Source: JAAFHN01 sp031421855
GTDB taxonomy: Bacteria; Pseudomonadota; Gammaproteobacteria; Burkholderiales; Burkholderiaceae_C
Reading direction: 5' to 3'
Assembly: GCA_031421855.1 (NCBI GenBank)
Contig: JANOPN010000012.1
Location: forward strand, 1 to 19,007
Length of the DNA stretch: 19,007 bases
Part shown: positions 6,580 to 13,210 of the stretch, one piece after another
How the letters are laid out: each line of letters starts with the position of its first letter
Numbering within the stretch: the first letter of the stretch is position 1
The notes under the pieces: generated by a model
Databases searched by the model: none
Told to the model about the DNA's origin: nothing
The model's input: only the letters and a program-made list of their open reading frames with translations
Translations under genes and position numbers: made by a program

Positions 6580-7626
6580 ATGAATACATTGACCAAACGT
6601 CAGTTTGTCGCCGCGCTCGCCGCTGGCAGCGCAAACGTAGCCTGGGCACAGGCTCCAGCGAAGGGGCGAACAAGCGCTGAAGCCCCGAAGTCAACCGCGT
6701 TGAGCGTCGGTGGGTCGACACTGGCACAGTCGCTGATGGATGTGTGGGTTCGCAAGTTTGATGGCGGTGAGACTTATCAACGGCTGGGCTCATCCGGTGG
6801 ATTGGTCGCACTTCGTGACGGCAAGCTTGATGTAGCCATCACCGACTGGCCATTGACACCCATTGAGCTGTCGCAAGGCGGGTTGATCCAAGTGCCGATG
6901 TGTGCCGATGCGGTCGTCGTGGCGATGAATTTAGCCTCGGTGACTAAATTGCGCCTGACCGGCGACGTGGTCAGCGACATCTACCGAGGCACGGTGCCCG
7001 CGTGGAATCACGCCAGCATTCAAGGGCTCAATGCCGACGAGAAGCTGCCTGCGCAGCGCATTCGCTATGTCGGGCGAAGCGATGGCTCGGGCACAACTCG
7101 GGTGTTTGGCACGTACCTCAGCCGTGCCAACCGCACGTGGTCACGTCAGTTTGGTGCTGGCTTCACGGTGAGCTGGATCGACTCTGTGGCACAGGCGCGG
7201 GGTACGTCGGGCGTAATCGAAGCGATGAAGGCGCAGACGGGCTCAATTGGATACATGGGACTTGCAGAGGCGCGGCGTGCGGGGTTCACCGTGGTTCAAC
7301 TGGCAAATCTGAGTGGCAACTATGTCTCTGCTTCAGCAGCGTCGATTTCGGCGGCGCTCGTTGGCGCGAAGTGGGATGAGCGCAACGGCGACGCCGACAT
7401 TGATCGCAATACGGCTCCTGCCGCATGGCCCTTGACGGCCGTGGTCTACGCTGTGCTTCGCGCGCAATCAAGCAATGCCGCATCGGCCAAGCGATTCATG
7501 GGCGCAGTGATTGCCAGTGGCGCGGCTGACGTCTCAGCCAATGGATTTGTGGAGCTACCGCCTGCGCCCAAGGCAATGGCTGCCAGATTACTCGCAAGCC
7601 TCGCGGTATTGCCCAGCGCTGCTTGA
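6580..7626 (+). CDS. PstS-like periplasmic substrate-binding protein
   Basis: The 348-residue protein has an N-terminal export signal (T-K-R-Q-F-V-A-A-L, small hydrophobic core, cleavage likely after AWA near 23; the K-R-Q-F could make it Tat-dependent). It shows the phosphate-binding-protein pattern: G-G-S-T-L near 44-48, G-S-S-G-G-L near 70-75, D-V-A-I-T-D near 84-89, I-Y-R-G-T-V-P-A-W-N near 134-143, the anion-binding loop S-D-G-S-G-T-T at 167-173, and G-S-I-G-Y-M-G later. These match the PstS family, which delivers phosphate to the PstCAB transporter. No pstC, pstA, pstB or phoU is next to it, so it may be a paralogue with another role, such as sensing or binding another oxyanion. The gene starts 81 bases after nadE and ends six bases before the convergent DUF1993 gene. 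The ribosome binding site is weak. Confidence 0.85.
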   Translation: MNTLTKRQFVAALAAGSANVAWAQAPAKGRTSAEAPKSTALSVGGSTLAQSLMDVWVRKFDGGETYQRLGSSGGLVALRDGKLDVAITDWPLTPIELSQGGLIQVPMCADAVVVAMNLASVTKLRLTGDVVSDIYRGTVPAWNHASIQGLNADEKLPAQRIRYVGRSDGSGTTRVFGTYLSRANRTWSRQFGAGFTVSWIDSVAQARGTSGVIEAMKAQTGSIGYMGLAEARRAGFTVVQLANLSGNYVSASAASISAALVGAKWDERNGDADIDRNTAPAAWPLTAVVYAVLRAQSSNAASAKRFMGAVIASGAADVSANGFVELPPAPKAMAARLLASLAVLPSAA

Positions 7627-7632
7627 TTTGCG

Positions 7633-8172
7633 TCATCGCATTTGAATGGGCGAATGGGTGTCGGAATTGTCGTACGAGTGCAAACCGTCAAAATCGCGTT
7701 TGCCGAGGGTCACGCCCAGCTGTCGCCCAATCGCATGAACCATCGCGCAGTGAAAGTGAAAATTAGGTAGCGCGAATTGGTGGATGAACTCGTCGGTTGA
7801 CAAATCAATCGCTTCGTCGCCAGCTTGTGCGGCGATTCGCGCGGGCGTGCTCGCAAAATCTAACTCATTCAAAGCCTCGACCAAGGCCAACGCGTGCGCA
7901 ATGTGCGCTTGAGCACCGGCCGCGGTGTTGCCAAACGCCCCAAATGCCGGGGTGCTTCGATTTGCTAACGGGTAAACCGTGCGCAGGGCCAAATTGGCAG
8001 CGATTTGAATTTGAACGCCCAAACTGAGCATGTCAGGTGCAAGCCGCGCTCCAAGCCATGAATCTGCCGCGCCCTGTGTTGCTCTTTCGTGCGATTCGAT
8101 GCGGGTCACGGTCGATTGAAGCAGCCGCAGCTGTCTGGCGATGCTTTTGGCGATGAAAAATGCTGAGGTCAT
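7633..8172 (-). CDS. DUF1993 family protein
   Basis: The 179-residue protein matches the DUF1993 pattern: an N-terminal helix with Q-L-R-L-L, L-A-P-D-M-L-S-L-G-V-Q-I-Q in the first third, and near the C-terminus F-A-L-P-N-F-H-F-H-C-A-M-V-H-A-I-G-R-Q-L-G-V-T followed by L-G-K-R-D-F. The family is alpha-helical, related in fold to DinB-like four-helix proteins, and has no firmly assigned function. The histidines in F-H-F-H could be metal ligands, by analogy with DinB-like proteins (inference). I chose the ATG at 8172; a GTG at 8199 extends it by nine residues. It is convergent with the PstS-like gene and divergent from the GNAT gene, with about 46 bases between the starts. Confidence 0.85.
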   Translation of the reverse strand: MTSAFFIAKSIARQLRLLQSTVTRIESHERATQGAADSWLGARLAPDMLSLGVQIQIAANLALRTVYPLANRSTPAFGAFGNTAAGAQAHIAHALALVEALNELDFASTPARIAAQAGDEAIDLSTDEFIHQFALPNFHFHCAMVHAIGRQLGVTLGKRDFDGLHSYDNSDTHSPIQMR

Positions 8173-8218
8173 GGGCTCATTGTTGCAAAATCCAGGCACT
8201 CACCAGCTATAAAACCCA

Positions 8219-8716
8219 ATGAACGCCATTCGATTTGCCACCTCCGACGATGCCCCGGCCGTGCTGGGCTTCATTCAAGCCCTAGCGGTATACGAAAAAC
8301 TCGAACACCTGTGCGTCGTCACGGTCGAGCAGCTTCGCGCGACCGTTTTTGCGCCCGGCAGCTCGGTGCGGGTTTTGCTGGTTGGTGAGGAGCATGACGG
8401 AGTCGAGCGACTCGCTGGTTTTGCCTTGTATTTTTACAATTACTCCACTTTCTTGGGCAAACCGGGCATCTATTTGGAGGACTTGTTCGTCAGCCCCGAG
8501 CACCGCAGCAAGGGTTACGGCAAAGCGTTGATGATCAAACTCGCACAAGTGGCGGTTGACGAGGATTGCGGCCGGTTTGAGTGGAGCGTGCTGGACTGGA
8601 ATGAGCCTTCGATCCAGTTTTATCGCAGCATAGGTGCGGTCGGCATGGACGAGTGGACGGTTCAGCGCGTCAGCGGCGATGCCTTGCGCCAATTGGCAAA
8701 CATGCGGTTACCATGA
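8219..8716 (+). CDS. GNAT family N-acetyltransferase
   Basis: The 165-residue protein is a single GNAT domain. The acetyl-CoA binding motif A is visible as Y-L-E-D-L-F-V followed by H-R-S-K-G-Y-G-K-A-L near 85-104, and the C-terminal part reads F-E-W-S-V-L-D-W-N-E-P-S-I-Q-F-Y, then G-A and M-D-E-W-T. This is the pattern of the spermidine/spermine (SAT1-like) or diamine acetyltransferase branch, which also begins with a Y-E-K-L-E-H segment, seen here near 25-30. The true substrate is not known. The start ATG at 8219 follows a palindrome-like stretch (GCTATAAAACCCAATGAAC) that partly recalls the 49-bp element. The stop is three bases before repeat copy 2, so the two lie close together. Confidence 0.9.
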   Translation: MNAIRFATSDDAPAVLGFIQALAVYEKLEHLCVVTVEQLRATVFAPGSSVRVLLVGEEHDGVERLAGFALYFYNYSTFLGKPGIYLEDLFVSPEHRSKGYGKALMIKLAQVAVDEDCGRFEWSVLDWNEPSIQFYRSIGAVGMDEWTVQRVSGDALRQLANMRLP

Positions 8717-8719
8717 ATA

Positions 8720-8819
8720 GGACTGACGCAAAACCGCCCCAGCCGCGTTGCAGCTCCTAGCCGTGCTATTCGCACTGTCGTCGTCGCTGCGCCTTGCTGG
8801 GACAATTTTTCGCAAGTCC
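8720..8819. repeat. 100-bp palindromic dispersed repeat, copy 2
   Basis: This is the gap-free partner of 2188-2287. Its terminal inverted repeats are GGACTGACGCAAAA on the left and the reverse complement GGACTTGCGAAAAA on the right, with an inner pair CCAGCCGCGTTGCAGC against CCAGCAAGGCGCAGC. It fills most of the gap between the GNAT gene and glnB and could act as a terminator-like hairpin for the former; it ends 30 bases before the glnB start. Confidence 0.82.
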
Positions 8820-8849
8820 AAATGAAGTCGTACCGAACAAGAGAGCGCC

Positions 8850-9188
8850 ATGAAACAAATCACTGCCATCGTCAAGCCGTTCAAACTCGAAGAGGTCCGC
8901 GAAGCGCTGGCTGACTGCGGTGTCACGGGGTTGACTGTTACTGAAGTTAAGGGTTTTGGTCGCCAAAAGGGCCACACCGAGCTTTATCGAGGGGCTGAAT
9001 ACGTCGTTGACTTTTTGCCCAAGGTCAAGGTCGAAGTGGTGGTGAATTCGGACGATGTCGACCGCTGCGTCGATGCGATCGTTCGAGCAGCGCGCACCGG
9101 CAAAATTGGCGACGGAAAAATCTTCGACACCAGCGTCGAGCGCGTCGTGCGGATTCGCACCGGCGAACAAGACGAAGCGGCCGTTTGA
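8850..9188 (+). CDS. glnB: Nitrogen regulatory protein P-II
   Basis: The protein has 112 residues, the normal P-II length. P-II trimers bind ATP/ADP and 2-oxoglutarate and control glutamine synthetase adenylylation and the NtrB/NtrC system. The T-loop is intact, with Tyr51, the uridylylation site, in E-L-Y-R-G-A-E-Y-V-V-D-F. The B-loop T-G-K-I-G-D-G-K-I-F and C-loop R-I-R-T-G-E are present. Most P-II proteins read I-F-V-T-P-V-E after the B-loop; this one has I-F-D-T-S-V-E, two changes close to the nucleotide site. I call it glnB rather than glnK because no amtB follows and the sequence resembles betaproteobacterial GlnB. A good ribosome binding site (AAGAGAG) lies six bases before the ATG. 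Confidence 0.95.
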   Translation: MKQITAIVKPFKLEEVREALADCGVTGLTVTEVKGFGRQKGHTELYRGAEYVVDFLPKVKVEVVVNSDDVDRCVDAIVRAARTGKIGDGKIFDTSVERVVRIRTGEQDEAAV

Positions 9189-9207
9189 AGGTTTAACCTT
9201 GAAACGG
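9181..9207 (+). terminator. Hairpin overlapping the glnB stop codon
   Basis: CCGTTT at 9181-9186 pairs with AAACGG at 9202-9207, and AAGGT pairs with ACCTT inside, with one G-G mismatch. No T run follows. The right arm is also the left arm of the long inverted repeat 9195-9432, so the two structures exclude each other. Confidence 0.4.
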
Positions 9208-9432
9208 CAGTTGACCGCTCGGCTCTCTCTATAAGTGTCTGATTTTGCTTCGTTTTTTGGCTTCCAAATCGCTCACCCGTTGGGTGAAAGCGCTACACGC
9301 CCGATTGAGCCTGCCTTGACCCGCCCAGCGTCGTTGCTCCGCCTTGCGCCCAAAGGGGCGCCGCGTTGTCACGCCTAGCCGGGCGGGCCAATCCAGGCCC
9401 ACTCAGACGTGTTCAACTGCCGTTTCAAGGTT
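9195..9432. repeat. 238-bp unit with perfect 20-bp terminal inverted repeats
   Basis: The left arm 9195-9214 and the right arm 9413-9432 are exact reverse complements. The interior holds no gene but two further short stems: CACCC/GGGTG with a three-base loop at 9274-9286, and GCGCCC/GGGCGC with a four-base loop at 9346-9361. The arms lie seven bases after the glnB stop and four bases after the LOG stop, so the two convergent genes end in the same sequence. It could be a bidirectional 3'-end element or a MITE. No clear target-site duplication is visible. Confidence 0.7.
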
Positions 9433-9436
9433 TAGT

Positions 9437-10015
9437 TTAGCGGCGAACCCCAGCCAAAGTGGTGAGTTTTTCGCAGAGCTGGATGGGGTCGCTGTCGTTG
9501 TGAAAGTGTACGAACTGATCCAAGGTCATGAACCCTTCAGTCACCGCATGCTCAAAAAAGCCCAGTAGCTGGTCAAAATACCCTTGGGTGTTGAGTACGC
9601 CAACGGGTTTGGCGATGTAGCCCAAGGTAGCCAGTGTCCAAACCTCGAAGAACTCTTCAAATGTGCCAATGCCGCCAGGTAGGGCCAAAAAAGCATCTGC
9701 TCGGGTGATCATCATGTCTTTGCGTTCAGACATCGTGTCGACAATGTGCAACTCCGTGCAACCCGTGTGCGCCCACTCGCGGGCTTGAAGCGCTTTTGGG
9801 ATGATGCCCACAACGCGCCCGCCCGCTTGCAAGCAACTGTCGGCGACGATGCCCATCAAGCCGTTTCGCCCGCCGCCGTAGACCAACTGGCCACCGTTTT
9901 GTGCAATCCATTGCCCAACTTGGTGCGCGACTTGGGCGTATTCGGGTTGGGTGCCAGGTCGTGAGCCGCAATAGACGCACAGGCTGAATTTTGGGGATGT
10001 TTGGGTGCTTGTCAT
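9437..10015 (-). CDS. LOG family Rossmann-fold protein (TIGR00730 type)
   Basis: The 192-residue protein shows the lysine-decarboxylase-like/LOG signature: C-V-Y-C-G-S near 13-18, Y-G-G-G-R-N-G-L-M-G near 46-55, M-S-E-R-K-D-M-M near 95-102, and P-G-G-I-G-T-F-E-E at 113-121. LOG enzymes cleave cytokinin riboside 5'-monophosphates or ordinary nucleotide monophosphates into base and ribose 5-phosphate. In bacteria without a plant partner the role is probably nucleotide housekeeping. It is the last gene of the minus-strand run, 36 bases after dgkA, and ends four bases from the long inverted repeat facing glnB. Confidence 0.92.
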   Translation of the reverse strand: MTSTQTSPKFSLCVYCGSRPGTQPEYAQVAHQVGQWIAQNGGQLVYGGGRNGLMGIVADSCLQAGGRVVGIIPKALQAREWAHTGCTELHIVDTMSERKDMMITRADAFLALPGGIGTFEEFFEVWTLATLGYIAKPVGVLNTQGYFDQLLGFFEHAVTEGFMTLDQFVHFHNDSDPIQLCEKLTTLAGVRR

Positions 10016-10051
10016 CCGACTTGATTTTACGCAGTCATCGCCGCGAAACCA

Positions 10052-10438
10052 TCACCCAAAGCGCGACCACAGAGCTGCGGCCCATACGCCACCGCAAAAC
10101 ACAAGGCTCAAGAGCACCGCGGCGCTTCCCAAGTCTTTGGCTCGCTTACTCAGCTCGTGCCATTCGCCGCCGAACCGGTCAATCGCGGACTCAATGGCGG
10201 TGTTGAGCAGCTCCGTGATCATCACCAGCACGACCGCGCCAATCAACAAGGTGGTTTCGACCCAGGTCCGGCCCAAAAAAAACGCGCCTGGAATCATCGC
10301 AATCGACAAAATCGCTTCTTGTCGAAACGCGGTTTCACCCATGCCGTACAGCAGCCCGCTGATCGAGTAGCGGGCAGCGTGCATGACCCGTGTCAAGCCG
10401 GTTCGCTGTTTTTGCGCGTCGGGCGCTTCTTGGCTCAT
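10052..10438 (-). CDS. dgkA: Diacylglycerol kinase
   Basis: This is a 128-residue inner-membrane kinase of the small prokaryotic DgkA family, which phosphorylates diacylglycerol to phosphatidic acid and so recycles lipid by-products. The visible marks are A-R-Y-S-I-S-G-L near the first third, E-T-A-F-R-Q-E, the catalytic segment E-L-L-N-T-A-I-E-S-A-I-D-R near 76-88, and three hydrophobic segments (about 41-56, 63-75 and 104-124). The ATG at 10438 overlaps the TGA of the RDD gene (ATGA), which suggests translational coupling. The frame stays open upstream to 10900, but that part is a shadow of the RDD gene. Confidence 0.93.
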   Translation of the reverse strand: MSQEAPDAQKQRTGLTRVMHAARYSISGLLYGMGETAFRQEAILSIAMIPGAFFLGRTWVETTLLIGAVVLVMITELLNTAIESAIDRFGGEWHELSKRAKDLGSAAVLLSLVFCGGVWAAALWSRFG

Positions 10439-10938
10439 GGCGTGGCCTTGGATGCAACATCGGGTCGGTGATCGACCAGCCGCGTACCGGCCAACACATC
10501 GTGCCAATACTGCTGTCCAGGCGCGAATCGAGCCAAAACCGCGTAAGCAACGACCCAACCCAACACAACGACGGTGATTTCGGCCAGTTTGAGTTGCGCG
10601 AGGCTGACCGCAGCCAACGGCGGCAGCAGCCACAACCAGCTCAGGGCATAGCGGGCGAACGCGCGGCCCTGGCTCAAGCCTCGGCCCTTGGCGTCGACCA
10701 CTTTGATTTGCCAGGCTTTCATGGCAATGGTTTGACCCTTGTGCCAAAACCACGAGAAATAAATGCCAAACACCACGACCAAGAAGGCTTGCAGTGCGTG
10801 GCGGTTGTCCAGCGCGTGTTTGGTTTGGGTGAGCGAGCTGAATAAATACCCGGCAACGAAGACCACGCCGAACATGATCAGACCCTCGTACACCCAACAA
10901 GCCAAGCGTCTTTTCAACGAAGGAGCTACTAAAAACAT
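10435..10938 (-). CDS. RDD family integral membrane protein
   Basis: The 167-residue protein has the RDD pattern: A-P-S-L-K-R-R-L near the start (an R-R-L form of the usual R-x-x-A segment), two hydrophobic segments (about 14-31 and 49-65), then M-K-A-W-Q-I-K-V-V-D-A and further hydrophobic stretches before Y-W-H-D-V-L-A-G-T-R-L-V. The family is membrane-bound and its role is poorly known. I chose the ATG at 10938 because homologues start close to the A-P-S-L motif. The frame extends to an ATG at 10983, but the extra 15 residues (R-F-W-H-L-V-A-K-F-I-E-F-V-A) come from a 49-bp hairpin element on the opposite strand. Neither start has a clear ribosome binding site. The stop overlaps the dgkA start. 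Confidence 0.85.
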   Translation of the reverse strand: MFLVAPSLKRRLACWVYEGLIMFGVVFVAGYLFSSLTQTKHALDNRHALQAFLVVVFGIYFSWFWHKGQTIAMKAWQIKVVDAKGRGLSQGRAFARYALSWLWLLPPLAAVSLAQLKLAEITVVVLGWVVAYAVLARFAPGQQYWHDVLAGTRLVDHRPDVASKATP

Positions 10939-10973
10939 AGCAACAAACTCAATGAATTTGGCGACCAAGTGCC
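10925..10973 (+). repeat. 49-bp hairpin element, copy 2, overlapping the RDD gene start
   Basis: GCTACTAAAAACATAGC (10925-10941), an eight-base spacer, then the 24-base block at 10950-10973 beginning CAATGAATTTGGCGACCAAG. The element runs antisense over the RDD start codon, so it may have supplied a new upstream start or altered translation of that gene. Confidence 0.75.
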
Positions 10974-11027
10974 AAAAACGCATTAAAAAACGATCTGAGC
11001 ACGTTCAAAATGAGTTTTCACGCCCAA

Positions 11028-11819
11028 TCAAGGGGGTGTGACCGGCGTTTGCACGGGTTGTAGCGATTGCACCGAGGGTGCGCTAGGGGTTGCCGTGGCG
11101 GGCATGGTGGTCAGCGAGTCAGACATCGGTTTTGCCACCAGTGCGATTTTCGGCGAGGTTTTGCCATTGAGAACGCTGCCGCTGGCGACTGATGCGGTTC
11201 TGATCGGTTTGGGTACCGCGGCGAGCCGGTCGGACGCGACGGGTTTGGGTGCAAGCGCGATGCTTTTGGTTTGCTCGCCTTTGCCTGCCACGCGCAGCCG
11301 CTGCTTTTCTTCAGGGCTCAGCGCTTGATACGCCTGCCATTTGGATTTGCGCTCATCGGCCGTCATTTGGCCGGTGACATCGGCAAAATTCAACCGAGCC
11401 TGAGCACGCTGCTGGGGCGACAGGGCGCTCCATGCGCTCATGCGAGACTGGTATTTCGTTTGATCGGCAACCGTCATCTTGCCAAAGTCTTTGGTGACTT
11501 CAATCCACTTGCGCTTTTGCGGCACGGGCATGCTCGCCCAGTCGGCGTAGAGCGGCCGCAGGGCAATTTTTTGCTCGGCAGTCAAATCGGTCCAAAGCGG
11601 CTGGGTGAGGGACTTACCTGCGCGCGCTGAAAGCGGCGATGACGCCGCGAGCGCTGCGCTGCCGGTTGGGGTCGCTGTAGGGCTTGCAATCGGCGATTGC
11701 GCAAAACCGCTGGTCGCGCCAGCTAGCAAAAGCGATGTGAGTGAAATAGCCGCAACCATGCAACCCAGCACACGATCAAGTGAGCAGGTTAGTTTGGTTG
11801 TGCGATCAGCCTTCGACAT
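11028..11819 (-). CDS. DUF3106 domain protein, exported
   Basis: The 263-residue protein has an N-terminal signal: a hydrophobic core V-A-A-I-S-L-T-S-L-L-L-A-G-A ending S-G-F-A before Q near residue 41. The DUF3106 core follows at about 70-180, recognisable by repeated W/L-S-P-E/Q-Q-R/K units: L-T-A-E-Q-K-I-A-L-R-P, M-P-V-P-Q-K-R-K-W, L-S-P-Q-Q-R-A-Q-A-R-L-N-F and L-S-P-E-E-K-Q-R-L-R. The C-terminal third is low-complexity, rich in Ala, Pro, Ser and Thr. The function is unknown. In Burkholderiales this gene usually lies with DUF3619 and the sigma factor, as here, 13 bases after DUF3619. The start at 11819 lacks a clear ribosome binding site; an ATG at 11759 would place the signal peptide right at the N-terminus and is a fair alternative. 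Confidence 0.85.
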   Translation of the reverse strand: MSKADRTTKLTCSLDRVLGCMVAAISLTSLLLAGATSGFAQSPIASPTATPTGSAALAASSPLSARAGKSLTQPLWTDLTAEQKIALRPLYADWASMPVPQKRKWIEVTKDFGKMTVADQTKYQSRMSAWSALSPQQRAQARLNFADVTGQMTADERKSKWQAYQALSPEEKQRLRVAGKGEQTKSIALAPKPVASDRLAAVPKPIRTASVASGSVLNGKTSPKIALVAKPMSDSLTTMPATATPSAPSVQSLQPVQTPVTPP

Positions 11820-11832
11820 CGACTAATGAATA

Positions 11833-12321
11833 TCAGCGCGGGTTTTTGATGAATTGCGCGAAGCCCGGGTCCGCGTAAGCCGCGGGCGGCAAATCGTCGC
11901 TGAGCAATGCGGCGTCAACTTGGGCGATTTCGCTGATGCCAGTGTCGTCTTGGTCGCCGCTGACAAACCACAAACCAACGACCAAGCCGATCAATGGCAA
12001 AACCGATGCGATCCGGTTCCAAATGCTCAAGTCGTCGCCGCCGAAGCCGCCGCCGAAACCGCCGCCTAGTGCAGCCACCCCGCCGCCAACAGCATTCACG
12101 GTTGATGCTGCTGCGCGCGCTGAATGGCGCACAAATGACAAGTCAACCGCATGCTTACGCTCTGAAACCGCACGAGCGCGCGACGCGCGCAAACGCTCAC
12201 TGAAGTCATGCGGCAGGGCATCGGCGTGCTCGGTCAGCGCGGACGTGACCTTGCGGGCGTAGCGATCAACGCTGCTTTGAGCGTTTGTGTTGAGGTCGGC
12301 GAAATGTGTCGTGTGAGTCAT
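11833..12321 (-). CDS. DUF3619 family membrane protein
   Basis: The 162-residue protein has an N-terminal segment with R-Y-A-R-K-V and L-R-A-S-R-A-R-A-V, one transmembrane helix (V-L-P-L-I-G-L-V-V-G-L-W-F-V), and the family's conserved tail D-A-A-L-L-S-D-D-L-P-P-A-A-Y-A-D-P-G-F-A-Q-F. The single membrane segment next to a sigma factor suggests an anti-sigma or accessory role (inference). Its ATG at 12321 overlaps the TGA of the sigma gene (ATGA), so the two are probably translationally coupled. Just before the helix is a glycine-rich run, G-G-G-F-G-G-G-F-G-G, encoded by a short imperfect tandem repeat around 12033-12066, which may vary in length between strains. Confidence 0.88.
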   Translation of the reverse strand: MTHTTHFADLNTNAQSSVDRYARKVTSALTEHADALPHDFSERLRASRARAVSERKHAVDLSFVRHSARAAASTVNAVGGGVAALGGGFGGGFGGDDLSIWNRIASVLPLIGLVVGLWFVSGDQDDTGISEIAQVDAALLSDDLPPAAYADPGFAQFIKNPR

Positions 12322-12884
12322 AAATACAGTCCCTTGGCTTTGAGGGCTTTGGCCAGCGATGCCACCGCGCGTGAACAATGGGTTTTCACGCTGCCTTCAG
12401 AGCAACCCATGGCTGAAGCCGTTTCGGCAACGTCCATCTCCTCCCAGTAACGCAACAAGAAGGCTTCTCGTTGACGAGCCGGCAAATTCTGTACCTCGGT
12501 ATCAATTTGTTGCAGGGTTTGCTTGCGATCGGTCAGCGCGCTCGCACTCTCAGACATCTCTGAGATGCCAATTGCGTCCAAAGTTTCCATCAAATCGAAA
12601 TCTTCGTCGTCGCCGCCCCGATCAAACTCGCTCATGTTGACCAAAACACCCCGGCGCACCTTCTCACGGCGAAAGTAGTCCAAAGTCGTATTGGACAGAA
12701 TGCGCTGAAAGAGCATTGGCAGCTCTTCGATTGGTTTGTCGGCGTAGTGCTGCGACAGCTTGATCATGCTGTCTTGAACAATGTCCAGGGCCGCGTCTTC
12801 GCTGCGCACGTGATACACACTGCGCTTGAATGCCCGTCGTTCGACCGATTTCAGGAAATCGTTGAGTTCTTTTTCGCTGGCCAC
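12318..12884 (-). CDS. ECF-type RNA polymerase sigma factor
   Basis: The 188-residue protein has sigma region 2 in about residues 15-80 (A-L-D-I-V-Q-D-S-M-I-K-L, then L-P-M-L-F-Q-R-I-L-S-N-T-T-L-D-Y-F-R-R) and region 4 in about 125-182 (L-P-A-R-Q-R-E-A-F-L-L-R-Y-W-E-E-M, then C-S-E-G-S-V-K-T-H-C-S-R-A). It belongs to the sigma factor group that Burkholderiales keep beside DUF3619 and ilvB; its regulon is unknown to me. The start is GTG at 12884, preceded on the minus strand by a pyrimidine-rich stretch with no ribosome binding site. It is the first gene of the minus-strand run sigma-DUF3619-DUF3106-RDD-dgkA-LOG and is divergent from ilvB. Confidence 0.9.
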   Translation of the reverse strand: MASEKELNDFLKSVERRAFKRSVYHVRSEDAALDIVQDSMIKLSQHYADKPIEELPMLFQRILSNTTLDYFRREKVRRGVLVNMSEFDRGGDDEDFDLMETLDAIGISEMSESASALTDRKQTLQQIDTEVQNLPARQREAFLLRYWEEMDVAETASAMGCSEGSVKTHCSRAVASLAKALKAKGLYL

Positions 12885-13052
12885 AAAAGGGAAAAGAGGG
12901 GTGAGTTATTTGCGCCGTGCTGGCGCTGTTGTATGCAATTCGCGCTGGATTATGGCACCTTGAGATCGCACGCTGCCCGTCGCCACGATGGCCCACCTCG
13001 CGGCTTGCGAGCACCGATTCGGACCCGTTTCCGATATGGTTTGGGTCGGTGT

Positions 13053-13058
13053 CATAAT
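13053..13058 (+). promoter_or_regulatory. Candidate -10 box for the ilv operon
   Basis: CATAAT lies about 150 bases before ilvB. The matching -35 (TTCCGA, 18-base spacer) is poor. If real, the transcript would carry the structured leader 13079-13182. Confidence 0.25.
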
Positions 13059-13078
13059 CTTGGGTTGCAACAGCAAAC

Positions 13079-13182
13079 GGGTTAAGGCACGGTCTGACGA
13101 AGGCTCATGGCCTTTAACCCTAAGTCTCGAATCGGTTCCACGAGGACTGGATGAGAGGTACCCGACGGGTCTCATGTTGAGA
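13079..13182 (+). promoter_or_regulatory. Structured 5' leader of the ilv operon
   Basis: Three stems can be read in a row: GGGTTAAGG (13079-13087) with CCTTTAACCC (13111-13120), one base bulged; AGTCTCG (13123-13129) with CGAgGACT (13141-13148); and ATGAG (13151-13155) with CTCAT (13171-13175), with an inner ACCC/GGGT pair. The last stem competes with TCTCA (13170-13174) pairing with TGAGA (13178-13182), just ahead of the ribosome binding site. This looks like a cis-regulatory leader that might switch between folds. A conserved RNA named the ilvH motif is known from betaproteobacterial acetolactate synthase genes; I cannot tell whether this is that motif. Confidence 0.45.
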
Positions 13183-13210
13183 TTCGCTACAGGTTTAACG
13201 AGGTATGAAG

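Noticed and set aside
8200..8235. Fifth copy of the 49-bp element before the GNAT gene
   Set aside because: GCTATAAAACCCAATGAAC looks similar, but the hairpin right arm and the rest of the 24-base block are missing.
10439..10900. Long N-terminal extension of dgkA
   Set aside because: It overlaps the RDD gene out of frame and has no membrane or kinase features; the ATGA overlap fits the start at 10438.
13036..13204. Possible ilv attenuation leader peptide starting M-V-W-V-G-V-I-I-L
   Set aside because: The start is rich in Val and Ile, but the frame runs on past the ilvB start with no stop before it, there is no hairpin plus T run, and the candidate -10 box lies inside it.
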